From positions 11,302,001 to 11,366,000 of the forward strand of contig CM059563.1 of NCBI GenBank assembly GCA_030386875.1: a stretch of 64,000 nt of DNA. The letters are read 5' to 3'. This DNA is from Morinoia aosen. Its lineage: Eukaryota; Arthropoda; Malacostraca; Amphipoda; Talitridae. The notes under the pieces were generated by a model. The model was not told where the DNA came from. It did no database searches and was given only the letters and a program-made list of their open reading frames with translations. Shown here piece by piece: positions 23,150 to 64,000 of this stretch. Each line of letters opens with the position of its first letter. The first letter of the stretch is position 1. A program made the translations under genes and the position numbers.

Positions 23150-23345
23150 GGACTCCTTAGGGGATGCAACTATGGTATTGATGGGAATTTGCTCTCCAAG
23201 AATAATGTGTGAGATCTGAGCTACAAGTTAGGTAGGCCTTCCTTTTGTTGAAATGGGGTAGTTTTTTCAGACTATTTTCTCGGTTGGCTGCTGTCCTGTT
23301 TTTCAGCATCTACTACTTTCTTCCACTACTATTTTTCATCGTACA
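23150..23345 (+). mobile_element. SINE-like retroposon, family 1, fragment
   Basis: Carries CCTTAGGGGATGCAACTATG through CCTGTTTTTCAGCATCTAC; the 3' half is missing. Confidence 0.65.
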
Positions 23346-26139
23346 TGGAACTGATTTTTGAATGCTGTTAAATTTAGTGCATTTCCAGATCATTAAAATG
23401 GAATGTTATGTGGACAACGGAGCATTGTCTGCATCATGAACTATTTTTTAGCCATTAATTGAGTTCGTTTAATTGGATAGAGCTTTTCATTTTCTTGCTT
23501 ACTGAGGCGTTCTGCTCTGCATGAATTTTTATTTGAAAATAGTCATGAATTGTGATTAATCTTCAATCCAGTGCTTATAATTTTATTGCATCGTTGAGTA
23601 CGCTACGGTTCTTTATCAATTTTAATGTGTTGTTGAGTGCGTTATGGTAATTTAGAGTGGTGGTAAGGTAGCTTTGTTCATAAAGGAAACTGGAATGAAG
23701 TGTAAAGACGGGAAGTGCCAATCGGCATTTTTTTTTTTACCTAACTTCATATAATTTTGATAAAATCCCATTCAAGCTAACTAATGTTGTTTTTCTCCAA
23801 GTGGCTAAACGAGCAAGCTGCAGTTCCGTTTTTTTTGTGATCCTCTGGCATAATTTTTGTGCAGGAATATCACACTGTTGAGAAATCGTTTAGTCCTACA
23901 ACCTTTAGTCTGACGTCTGGTAGCTGAATTGATTGCAATTGAGGCACTAATTTTATGGTATAAATGTATTATGAGGTAGGTTTTTCTGTAAAAATATCTG
24001 CTCCTTGCATTGGTGTTCTGAATGTTAACTCAAATAATCACTCAAGGACATGCGACCAAATCCTTGTTTAATTTCAGTCGAAACACAATTCTCTTTATTT
24101 TGTGGTAGATACAAGGAATAATTGAAAGCATAAACTGTCTCAAGGCCTAAATGAAACCCAACTGTTGCATGGTACTCTTAGATATTAGAATTTGGATGCT
24201 GTTTGTCAGTAGACCTTCCATGAACTGGCACAATGATGATGTTCATGGGTCGTTATCAATGAACATATTTTAGAGAAAAGTCGTCCAAGTGTCCTGTTTA
24301 TTTTTGACCGTGAGTTGGCTTGTTCGTGCTAGTGACTCCGCTCTAAATTGTTTTCCTCATTAACAGAGACACAATTAAGTAGAAGTTCGTTCAGCATGTG
24401 ATGTATCAATTGGTTTCCTTAAGTTAAATTCAAATATTGGTCCCCCGGCATTCAGCAGTTCTCTCATTGCATAAATTTGCATCATTTTCTATCCTGTTTC
24501 CAACAATGTTCTTTTATCAGACGCTTTATATAGCAAGCCATATTTCGTTTTTTATATTCTTGTGCAGTTGTGGACCCCTAAGTGCACTTATAGCTACAGT
24601 AAGCTTGTAATAGTTGGCGTTCTCCCTAGGCGCTTGACTGAAAGCAATTGTTTTATGCTCAAGGGATTTTGAAATTTTTTCAAAATGGCTGAGAAGATGG
24701 GCTTGGGCAGTAGTAGCATAGTGTACATTATGTTAGTGTTGTGGGCTGGCGTCTTTCAGTTGTTCTTTTATAGTCCCTTCATTGAGGAGAAAAACAGGCA
24801 AAGGTAAACTAGTCAAAAATGAATTTGAAGCCAAAATTGAAAGGATTTGAATCATGCGAGCAGAAGTAGACGTGAACTGTGTACTCCTAGTGGCAATCGC
24901 AGCAACTCCATCATTGTCTAGGGCCGTCAGCGTGGACAGTCCTTTCAATAGCTGGAATAGTTCTGTTTTTTTTCTTATGAGGAATACAACTTTAGTATTA
25001 GAGAAGCATCACTTTCGGCGGGAAGATGCGAGGTCGCGAGCTGAAGTGTTAATGTTTAATCAGGACTTATTTTTGATTACATGTAGTAGCTTTCTTTACA
25101 AACTAGATTTTTTTGAACACCGAGAGCTTTTTCAACTTGTGTCTTGTTCATAAAATTCTCTCTTTTCAACTGTTTATGTGAACAAGGTGTGGGGACATGC
25201 CTGGTTCATGGATTCTGGATTTGTGTTCCTGTTATAATTTATTATGTATTCACCGTGTTACTAGTTTTATTTGGCGTGCTTCCAACTTTTTTATCAAACT
25301 TCACCTTTGTTGCTTGAATTTGATTACCCTTGTGTCAAATTTTGCCGTTGAGTGCTTAGGTTATTGAACTCCGCTCTTTTGCATACTCATTTTGTGTGCG
25401 CGCAAAACATACCTGGAGGCATTCCTCACGAAGAAGCTAGCCAGCTTGTTTAATGCGGTTTTAAAATGTTTCAACACTTTTACTGCGACCTGCGCCGCCG
25501 GTGGTACACGGAGGTAGTTTTCACAATGCTGCTGACCGGCTAGTAGTCGCAAACTCAATTTTCATAAATACCTAATCAAAGCTAAATGAAGGCACGATCC
25601 AGTTCATGTTTGGTATTTTCAAAATAGTTTACTACAATTGACTTTCAATTTGAGTTTGGTGTTGAACCTAATATTTAGTTGTCGCAGTCAAAGTGAGCAT
25701 CCTTTCATTTTTTATTCTTCTAGCTTTATGTTATACCTTAGAAGCGAATTTCAATCAAAATAAATGTTGAAAAAAATGGGAGACAATGAGGTGTCCGGTT
25801 GACAACGTATGAGTAGGAACAAACAGCGTAAATGAGCAGCAGGGAAACTCTCCGGCAAAGGAATTATCCTTCACTATTTTCGAGTACGATGGATTTTTTA
25901 TACATTGGTTATGTTAGCAATTGAAATTCGGGCATTAACATTTCGAGAAAAGTTTTACAGCAAGTGTTTTTACTTCATTAATGCTCTCGAGTACTTTTGT
26001 GTCCTTTAAAGCCTTTGTGTATTTTTGAACTTGAAAATCTATTTTTGTGTACTTTCTAAGAAGAATTGTAAATTGATTGATGTTTATTTGCTTGCCGTTG
26101 CAATGAAAGATTCAACAATATGTTTGCGCAGGTTATTGG
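23346..26139. other. Intergenic spacer, no gene recognised
   Basis: Several short open frames (24733-24948, 24854-25153, 25361-25558) have no recognisable domain. The segment 25380-25560 is locally GC-richer, but I cannot assign it. Confidence 0.35.
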
Positions 26140-26149
26140 CGTTAATATC

Positions 26150-26505
26150 CTCGTTGGAATACAATTATTGCATCTATGGGAATTAGCTCTCCCTGAGATA
26201 GAATGTGAGGTCCCGAACTGAGAGTTAGGTTGGCCCTCCATTTGTTGGAATAATTTTTTTGTTATGGGCCTTTCAATTCGCTGCTGTCCTGCTTTTCAGC
26301 ACCTCTGAATTTCTTCTTCAACTTTATTTTGTTTCCTGACCTTCCTTCTCAACTTACTCTTTCTATGCGCAGTGGATCCTGTTCGGGAACTCTCCATGTG
26401 CGCAGATCCTGCGTTCCCTTGACTCCATACTAAATGGTGCGTCCATCCTCTCTTTGAACATCTTTGTTGTACTAAGGGAGGCTGACACTATCTTTTAATC
26501 AATCA
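26150..26505 (+). mobile_element. SINE-like retroposon, family 1
   Basis: Full-length-like: TGGAATACAATTATTGCATC, GAACTGAGAGTTAGGTTGG, CCTGCTTTTCAGCACCTC and GGGAGGCTGACACTATC in order. Confidence 0.7.
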
Positions 26506-26901
26506 ATACTGGTATAAAAATTTTTATTGCTTACATTGTTACATCTCTAGGTGAACCAAGTGGAAGATACCTAGTCTTTTAACTTCCAGAACTTGAATCA
26601 AGTTTAATTTTTTTTTGCGTATGATTATCGTATTTAGGTATCCGCGATTTCAGAAACATAATTTTTTGTGAATCGTTTCCAGTAATATATTTCTCAAAAT
26701 AACAATTTTTTTAGAAGTTAAACTTATATTAACGAAAAGTTAATGACACCCTCTGCCTTTCGCAAGTAGTTCAACATGTAAAGCAGAGGCTTTACTGGAA
26801 AAGCTACGTGATTACGTACCTGCGGAGGATATGCCATTACAGTTGTTTGTAACTTTTCTATGCGCTATTATTCTTCTTAGATTGCAAGATTGCCATTCAT
26901 A

Positions 26902-27529
26902 AGCGGCCCATACACGATCAATTATATTGCGCAATATCGTTGTCAATACCCTCAATTGTCGATTAATTGACCGTGTATGGGCGATATTGAAGACTTGCGC
27001 AATTATATTGTCTAAATCAAGTTCTGCTTGATATTTTTTGCGCAAGTCTCTAGCATTGCGCAATTATTTGACTGTATGGTGCCCATTTTCTGTTTCAGAT
27101 TGAGTAAGTAGCCTACAGATTAGAATGTGTGAAAAAGAAGACAGGGAATTTGTATTGCAATGTTTACAAGTTTATATGACTACCAGCTTTATGGAAAGTA
27201 AAAAGGGATGATTACTCAAACAGGCAGAAGAAAGATGCAGCTTATGCTGTCTTGGTGGAAAAATTCCAGGAAAAATACACGAATTTCATGAGAGGAGATG
27301 TAAAAAAAAAGATAAATGAATATAGGACCAACTATCGCAAAGAACTGAGAACAGTTTTGGATTCAGAAAAATCTGGCGCTAGAGCGGACCAGGTATATCA
27401 GCCAACTTTGTAGCAGAACAAACTGCCTTTTTTGCGCAAGTATATTGATCGTGTGTGGCTAACTGAAAATTGTCAATTATATTGTGCAAGCCAGACTTGC
27501 GCAATAGAATTGATCGTGTATGGGCCGCT
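26902..27529 (+). mobile_element. PIF/Harbinger-like short element carrying a MADF fragment, 628 bp
   Basis: Both ends read inward as AGCGGCCCATACACGATCAA, with similarity continuing over ~32 bp to TATTGCGCAA. ATA flanks both sides (26899-26901 and 27530-27532), a 3-bp duplication of the size made by PIF/Harbinger elements. Subterminal motifs GCGCAA and CGTGTATGGGC repeat inside. The interior holds a broken MADF-domain frame (see 27131-27411). No transposase is present. Confidence 0.7.
27131..27411 (+). pseudogene. MADF-domain coding fragment, frameshifted
   Basis: Two overlapping frames together give a MADF domain, the DNA-binding fold found in Adf-1-type proteins and in the accessory ORF of PIF/Harbinger transposons. 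The first frame reads EKEDREFVLQCLQVY. After a one-base register change the second reads PALWKVKRDDYSNRQKKDAA, then VKKKINEYRTNYRKELR and SGARADQVYQPTL, ending in TAG. LW, SNR, the KKKI..RT..R.EL stretch and SGA all match the MADF pattern. The register change and the lack of a start codon make it non-functional as it stands. Confidence 0.65.
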
Positions 27530-27699
27530 ATAAAAGTGCTGTGGGAGAGAATTTTCTGCGCTGTACTACTATAATACTAATCAATTTTAATTTTTTCATA
27601 CTTCTCAAAAACTCGGTGAAGCAAATGGAATTGACCGAGTCGATAGTTCAGTCCCTGTATGCACGAAATGAACAGGTTACATGCCTTTCGTTGAAGACT

Positions 27700-27955
27700 T
27701 TTTTTTTTTGGATTACAAACGATCTTCCTTCCAGTTCACTCTTGTTCGTTTTTCAGCACCTATTACTTCCTAAACTTTTATCTTGTTTCTAATAATTATT
27801 TCCATCTGGCTGTTTCTGTGTGTGAGAATTTCGATGAAAACACACTTGTGCACAGATTCCCCGTTTCCTTTATTCCATGCTAGATGTTGCCTTCTTTATT
27901 CCTCTCGTGGGAACATTTTTCTCCTAGAAGACTTGAGCTAACATAATCTAATCCA
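27700..27955 (+). mobile_element. SINE-like retroposon, family 1, 5'-truncated
   Basis: Carries GTTCGTTTTTCAGCACCTAT, the central CTGTTTCTGTGTG stretch and ends at GAGCTAACATAATCTAATCC. Confidence 0.6.
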
Positions 27956-27960
27956 AGATA

Positions 27961-29042
27961 ACGCATAGGCTTTCTAACCTATTAGGTTAACAAAAATACG
28001 TGATTTCTTCATTTCAAGATTCAAATACTTATTGTAACGTGGATAAGCTGATGCTAAAGTTTCGTTCTACAGCATTAGAGAAGCGTGCCTCAGTGTCGGT
28101 ACCTTGAGTAATAGAAGTGGGTGTTCTGAGTCAAACAAACTTAATTTCATTGAAATTTATTGTGACATAGGATTAAATTTTCTCATAAATATATCTCTAT
28201 TAATTAAATTTTTGTTCCAGATTATCTTCTTTGCTACGACTAGATTTTTTTATGATACTAGTAAGTTATTTATGAAGGAATCAATGCTTCAAATTCCACA
28301 ACACGGTAAATATAGTTACTGGCTACATTCACAAGTCTATTTATATTGGTTGAATTTTGGACCTCTATTTCTTTCAGGTTGCTCAAAGAAGCGTGCTGTC
28401 ATCAACGCTAGAAGTGTGACAAAAATGATGGTGCTTTTCTCGAGATAGAGGGGAACTCCCATGTCGCTTCCACCGGTCCCAGTTAGATTCTGTGGCTAAT
28501 ATGATTTTTTTAATAATGGGAAACAATGTTGAATTTTTTCAGAATCGACTTGTTACTTTTTCTGGTATTTTTCCAGATCTACAAAAATCATCTCTAGGGC
28601 TCGTGGGAAGCGCATCCAACTTCATGCCAAGTTCATAAATTGCATGCTGACTAAAAAAATTGTATTCATTATTTTTTGATCAAACATTCGTTCTCCATTT
28701 GCTGGTTAAATGGGTAAATTTTGCATGAAAAACGTTTTTTAACATTAGCTGAGAACTCTCGCTGCTCAATTACATTTATAACTGGTATTGTAGAACGAAC
28801 TATTTCAAATTTAACCATTTTGATATTGTTTAAGACAGCAAAGTGAAAGGATAACAGATCTGCTTGACTAGAATCATACTATCATACATTCATCGAGCGT
28901 GTAGCATCCTTTTTTTGCAACACCTTGAGAAGTCCTGCGGTGTCCTGACCATGAGGTGTAAAAACCGTGTCGTGACCGTGGTGCTCTGCGTGTGACGGTA
29001 TGGTAGACGCTGACTAGGAGGAGCTCCAGCCACCGCTCAGCC
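27961..29042. other. Spacer downstream of TTC21B
   Basis: Includes the presumed 3' UTR of TTC21B, which would read leftward from 29042. No convincing AATAAA was found on the minus strand. The frame at 28104-28448 has no recognisable motif. Confidence 0.4.
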
Positions 29043-60201
<31,159 letters not shown>

Positions 60202-60207
<6 letters not shown>

Positions 60208-60217
60208 GTTTATGCAT
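60202..60217 (-). promoter_or_regulatory. Upstream ATG and 5-codon uORF overlapping the TTC21B start
   Basis: An ATG 10 nt before the TTC21B start opens MHKHG and stops at a TAG that overlaps the first codons of the main frame. It would lower main-frame initiation if the 5' UTR includes it. Confidence 0.4.
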
Positions 60218-60230
60218 GTATTTTACAGTT

Positions 60231-60244
60231 GTCACCTTGGTAAA
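60231..60244. promoter_or_regulatory. X-box-like motif, GTCACCTTGGTAAA
   Basis: Fits the X-box except for the last base (A instead of C). It lies 24 bp upstream of the TTC21B start codon, close to the usual X-box position. Confidence 0.4.
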
Positions 60245-61969
60245 AATATGACGTATGTCGAGTCTTGTCCTACCCACAGCTTTGCGTCAGCCTACTCGAG
60301 TAACTATGCTTCGCTATCCATGGCTGGCGCTGCACTACCGACCAATCGAGCGACGGAGCCGAACTGTGATGGTGAGCAGGTATGCGGAATACCGTGCATA
60401 CTGCGGCGGGCAGTACGCCATTGAATAAACGTAACTTTTTATCTTTTCTACTGTAGCAAATCATCGTCGCATCGGACGTGGAAAAATAAACACTCCTGCC
60501 GAACATTAACTGTAAAATATGTGCTTTCGTTCTAAATTAAGTACTATGGTTTTGAACAACATTCCCCTAATTTTTATTCGCTTTTTATTTAGGCTTTCTT
60601 GCTTGTTTGTATCCCACAGATAAATTAACCGACAATTATGAGCCATTATGTTTCTTTGTGTTTAGTGCACAAGAGAAGCTGCTTTGTGAGCGCAAGTAGA
60701 AGACATTTATTGTCATAGATCTGTACGCGTTATTTCAAGAAGTAGTTTCTACACTCGTCTCATCATTTCTTGAGCTTTAGTAACTTAATAATCATTATCA
60801 AACGTACAATATAATTTGATAATTCATTAATATTTGCAAGTAAAGCGACAAAAGTGTCCCATTGCTCGAAAAATGAATTCTCAATTACTCGGGAAAATTT
60901 CAATGCATTATTTTTTAGTCCCGTAGTTATTTTATTGTTTGCAATATGGTTTACAAAGCGTTAACGCTCGTATTTCATGATTATGAATGAAGAAAAATGA
61001 TTTTGAAGTATCAATTAAATTAGTACCTCTACACAGTTTCACAACACATGCCAACTAACGTGGAAATTGATGTATATCCACTAAGTTCGCTTCAGTTCTG
61101 ATGGTAGCAAGTGTTCTTGAAAAAACTGTCCTTGCTTACAGAGTCTCATGTGTAATTACATGAACTCTTTTGATTTTAGCTGTTGCAACGCTTCTCGTTG
61201 ATGTTCTCCAAATTTTAACTGCTGTTCTTTTATTTAAAGCGAAAACTGTTTCATCTCAAAATTACTCACAAAATTCATGGGAAGAAGGTTGTATATCACC
61301 GTTTAAACTTAATTCGTTCATGGGCGCAGTTCAGCTCGTGGGATGTCATAACACATTGAGATATATGAACATGAAAGGTTTCATATTTACTGAAATAGAA
61401 ACATCATCGTTATTGATTGCTCAATCTTCTCGATCGTTATGTAGGTTTTGTTTTCAGCTCTTCAATCTAATGGATGAGTAGAGTGTAAACAGGATTAGTT
61501 GGAAAATATTTCCCTAACCTTCTCTTCTCGTCTTCTGTTTGATGTTCTCAGAAGAATGGCTGCATTGACTCGAAAACACAGCGAAGTCTAACCTGGAATC
61601 GGACCAGTCCTTATTTTACACAGCATGATGAAAAATAATGATTCATTGTATTGTCAGGTGTCCGAAGATCAGTCATTCAAGAGCATCAAATGTTATATAT
61701 TTTCCCTAAAAGCTATTTTCAATTTCTTTTGTATCAGACTATCACTCTAGAAAAAATAATAAATTTCAATTAAACAATTGAAAAAATCACATGGGCTTGG
61801 TTGAACGGGCTGGGAGAAAGAGGTCATTTGAGTTTTTTGCTCTCAGTGCTGTTCAAAAACGCCCTCAAATAAATTCTTCAAATATTAATCTCATTCTTCA
61901 AAAAATTCTTGTATGCATACTGTAGACAAGCGGCTGGTGGCAGCAGATTTGTTGTTTCAGTTATATATA
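60245..61969. other. Upstream region of TTC21B, no gene recognised
   Basis: 60290-60420 is locally GC-richer and may be promoter sequence. The open frame at 61170-61481 has no recognisable motif. Confidence 0.4.
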
Positions 61970-62149
61970 CTAGTCCACCCCCTTTATTTAAAATAAGAAA
62001 AAAGTGAAATGAAGGGAAGGGAAGAAATAAAGAAATGAAAATCTCCCAAGAGTATTTGAGGCCGAGCTTGTATCACAGATACGCTCACCACACACTTTCG
62101 GCTGGCTTCAGACAGACAAACGGACGGACACGGCTCTTATTATAGTATA

Positions 62150-62150
<1 letters not shown>
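61970..62150 (-). mobile_element. Helitron-like element, second copy
   Basis: On the minus strand it begins TATACTATAATAAGAGCC and GTCCGTCCGTTTGTCTG and ends GGTGGACTAG, like 18513-18834 but shorter inside. Confidence 0.4.

Positions 62151-62185
<35 letters not shown>
62140..62185. repeat. (TA)n microsatellite
   Basis: Run of TA dinucleotides adjoining the 5' end of the Helitron-like copy. Confidence 0.85.
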
Positions 62186-62189
<4 letters not shown>

Positions 62190-63091
62190 CATAACTAATG
62201 GGATCACTCAAGGTTCGATGTTAAATTTTACTGCATTAGTTGGTATGAGTTAGATGAAAACAGTATATGCTATAAAAGACTTGGTATATGTCACTTATCA
62301 TGGTAAATCACCCTGTCACAATGAATCGTTATGCAGAAAATATTTGCTTGATTACCTTATGTCTTTAAGCTATAAATAAACAATATAGTTTTTGAACAAT
62401 ATGGTTTTCAACTTGAAAAATGAGCAGCACAGACTATCAAATCGTTTACAGTATATTTATTTAAGCATGAATTAAGGAAAACTTGTTTTCATTGCATTTC
62501 TTTACTTCTGAAAAGCATTCAATATTGCGTAGACTATAACATTTTATTCTCGAAACTCCACTGATAAGTCATAAAATAAGTTGCTAATGATTAGCTCAAA
62601 TTATACTAAATAAATCGGAAGCGATACGTTGCTATTGACGATGCACAATCGAAAATCTTGACAATTAGCCATTAGTAAATTTATTTAATGTTTATTATTG
62701 TCATGCGATGCTTTTATTGCGTATTGTAATTATGCCGAAATGGACTTTCTTTTAAGTATTTCAGAACTTCTTCAGATGATACATTTTTTACTGTAAAGAG
62801 GATTCTCGCTTATTATAGTAATTTAGTACTGTTCTATACAATATGCTCTTTGAATGACATGTTTATCTATTATAATACCTAGGAACTTACAGGAGTTGGT
62901 TTATTTTAATGCACCATCGCCAATCTTGACACATGAAAGAGACGAATTCCGCTTTAAAGGAATATAGAGTATTCTGTTTTATTTATATTTATTCTTATTT
63001 TATTAGCTTTGAGTCACATGTTACGATTGGTGGGTATTTGGTTCACTTTAAGGTAATTATTAACATCCAATCATAAACGTTTTCTCGACAG
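62186..63091. other. No gene recognised
   Basis: AT-rich spacer; nothing recognisable. Confidence 0.35.
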
Positions 63092-64000
63092 TGTTTTTCG
63101 AAGTTGCGAGAGAGGGATAATAAGACACTTTATGGGAAAACTCAGCTTGGATATTTTATTGGAGGAAGCCGTGATGACCGATGTCGGGCTTGACTTCGGA
63201 CGATCTTCTCTTAGATGGGAAACTCCGTGCAGGCGAGGTCCGGCGAGCGATGACGTTGACCAGGTGTAAGTGAGTGTGTTTGTGGGGGTTCACAGTCTGT
63301 TTAATTTGAGCGACTGACAGAATGTCTATTCCACCCGTGACGTGTGGATGAGTCACTATTTATGGGTTCAGACTTTAGAATAATTCCACGATGTGAAAAA
63401 AGCAAGTTGTCGTGGTTGAGCGGGTAGATTAGTTAGCCATTAGTTGCTCTACTAGCTCCGAACCAAGTGATTGCAATGTGATTAATGACCAAAGGTCAGA
63501 CCGTCTCACGTCACAGATAGGCAATTTACGTGGTGTAACTCGATGGTTTAGTGAGAGATAATATGCCACGTGAATTTACAACTTGTAAAGCTCAGGCCCA
63601 GGGAAGGTGTGTTGTGGCGTTTGGTGCCGTCGAGGATCTGCAATAATCGAAGACGCTGAATGAGAAGGTTCTCGAAGAGGCATCAAGGAAAAATTCCACA
63701 ACTGACAATCCCTACACTACAATGGTAAATTTCCCATCACGGAGAAAACCCTGAACTTCTTCCATAGATTTAACTCAAAGCTATTAATTTCTTTACAGGC
63801 TCAGGAAGAAAATAGGAAGGTTAACAGCTGGCAATGGCTGTTCCTTTATGCTTGAATTACAGTATAAGCATGACAGTACAAGACTTGTGATTTTTAGAGC
63901 AGTAATAATCTGTTATTCAATTTTGTGGAATTATGGAAAATACATGTGATTTAAGCACCATGATTCGTGGAATATAAATGAAATACGAAACAGCTAAAAA
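63092..64000 (-). mobile_element. Gypsy LTR, second copy, running off the window
   Basis: Collinear with 1569-2560: AAACTCCGTGCAGGCGAGGTC, GCTCAGGCCCAGGGAAGG and CATCAAGGAAAAATTCCACA occur in order. No primer-binding site lies next to its left edge, so it is probably a solo LTR or the LTR of another insertion. Confidence 0.6.

Noticed and set aside
24733-25558. Possible genes between dNK and TTC21B
   Set aside because: The frames are short, on both strands, and lack recognisable domains or splice-supported continuation.

Overview
The window is nuclear DNA of an animal, most likely an arthropod and probably an insect. It is AT-rich, its two genes are split by spliceosomal introns, and its spacers and introns are full of eukaryotic transposons (Ty3/Gypsy, piggyBac-, PIF/Harbinger- and pogo-type DNA elements, Helitron-like pieces, SINEs). 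The kinase gene belongs to the insect-type multisubstrate deoxynucleoside kinase / TK2 family. I cannot name the species.

Layout. 1-~7000: a minus-strand Gypsy retrotransposon (pol cut by the window edge, complete gag, leader, LTR) and more LTR-type debris. 8559-10116: a foldback element with an 8-bp target duplication. 10758-14132: an 839-bp TTAA-flanked MITE, an inverted-repeat family and a TA-flanked MITE. 15826-21787 (+ strand): a six-exon deoxynucleoside kinase gene, predicted 404 aa, with an unusual 139-aa N-terminal exon. 21788-29042: spacer with SINE copies and a short PIF/Harbinger-like element carrying a broken MADF domain. 29043-60207 (- strand): a complete 29-exon gene for the intraflagellar transport protein IFT139 (TTC21B), predicted 1336 aa, whose exon phases all agree. 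60208-64000: upstream spacer ending in another Gypsy LTR.

The two genes converge and do not look functionally related: one is nucleotide salvage, the other ciliary transport. Two RFX X-box-like motifs flank the first coding exon of TTC21B, which suits a ciliary gene.

The dominant repeat is a SINE-like retroposon of about 356 bp with target-site duplications of 11-16 bp. I count about 14 copies plus three of a related subfamily, and all but one lie on the + strand, antisense to TTC21B. No wholly new biological system is evident. The most unusual items are the kinase N-terminal exon, the MADF-carrying short element, the SINE orientation bias, and repeat arrays sitting against TTC21B splice sites. 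All coordinates were worked out by hand from the sequence and no database search was run.
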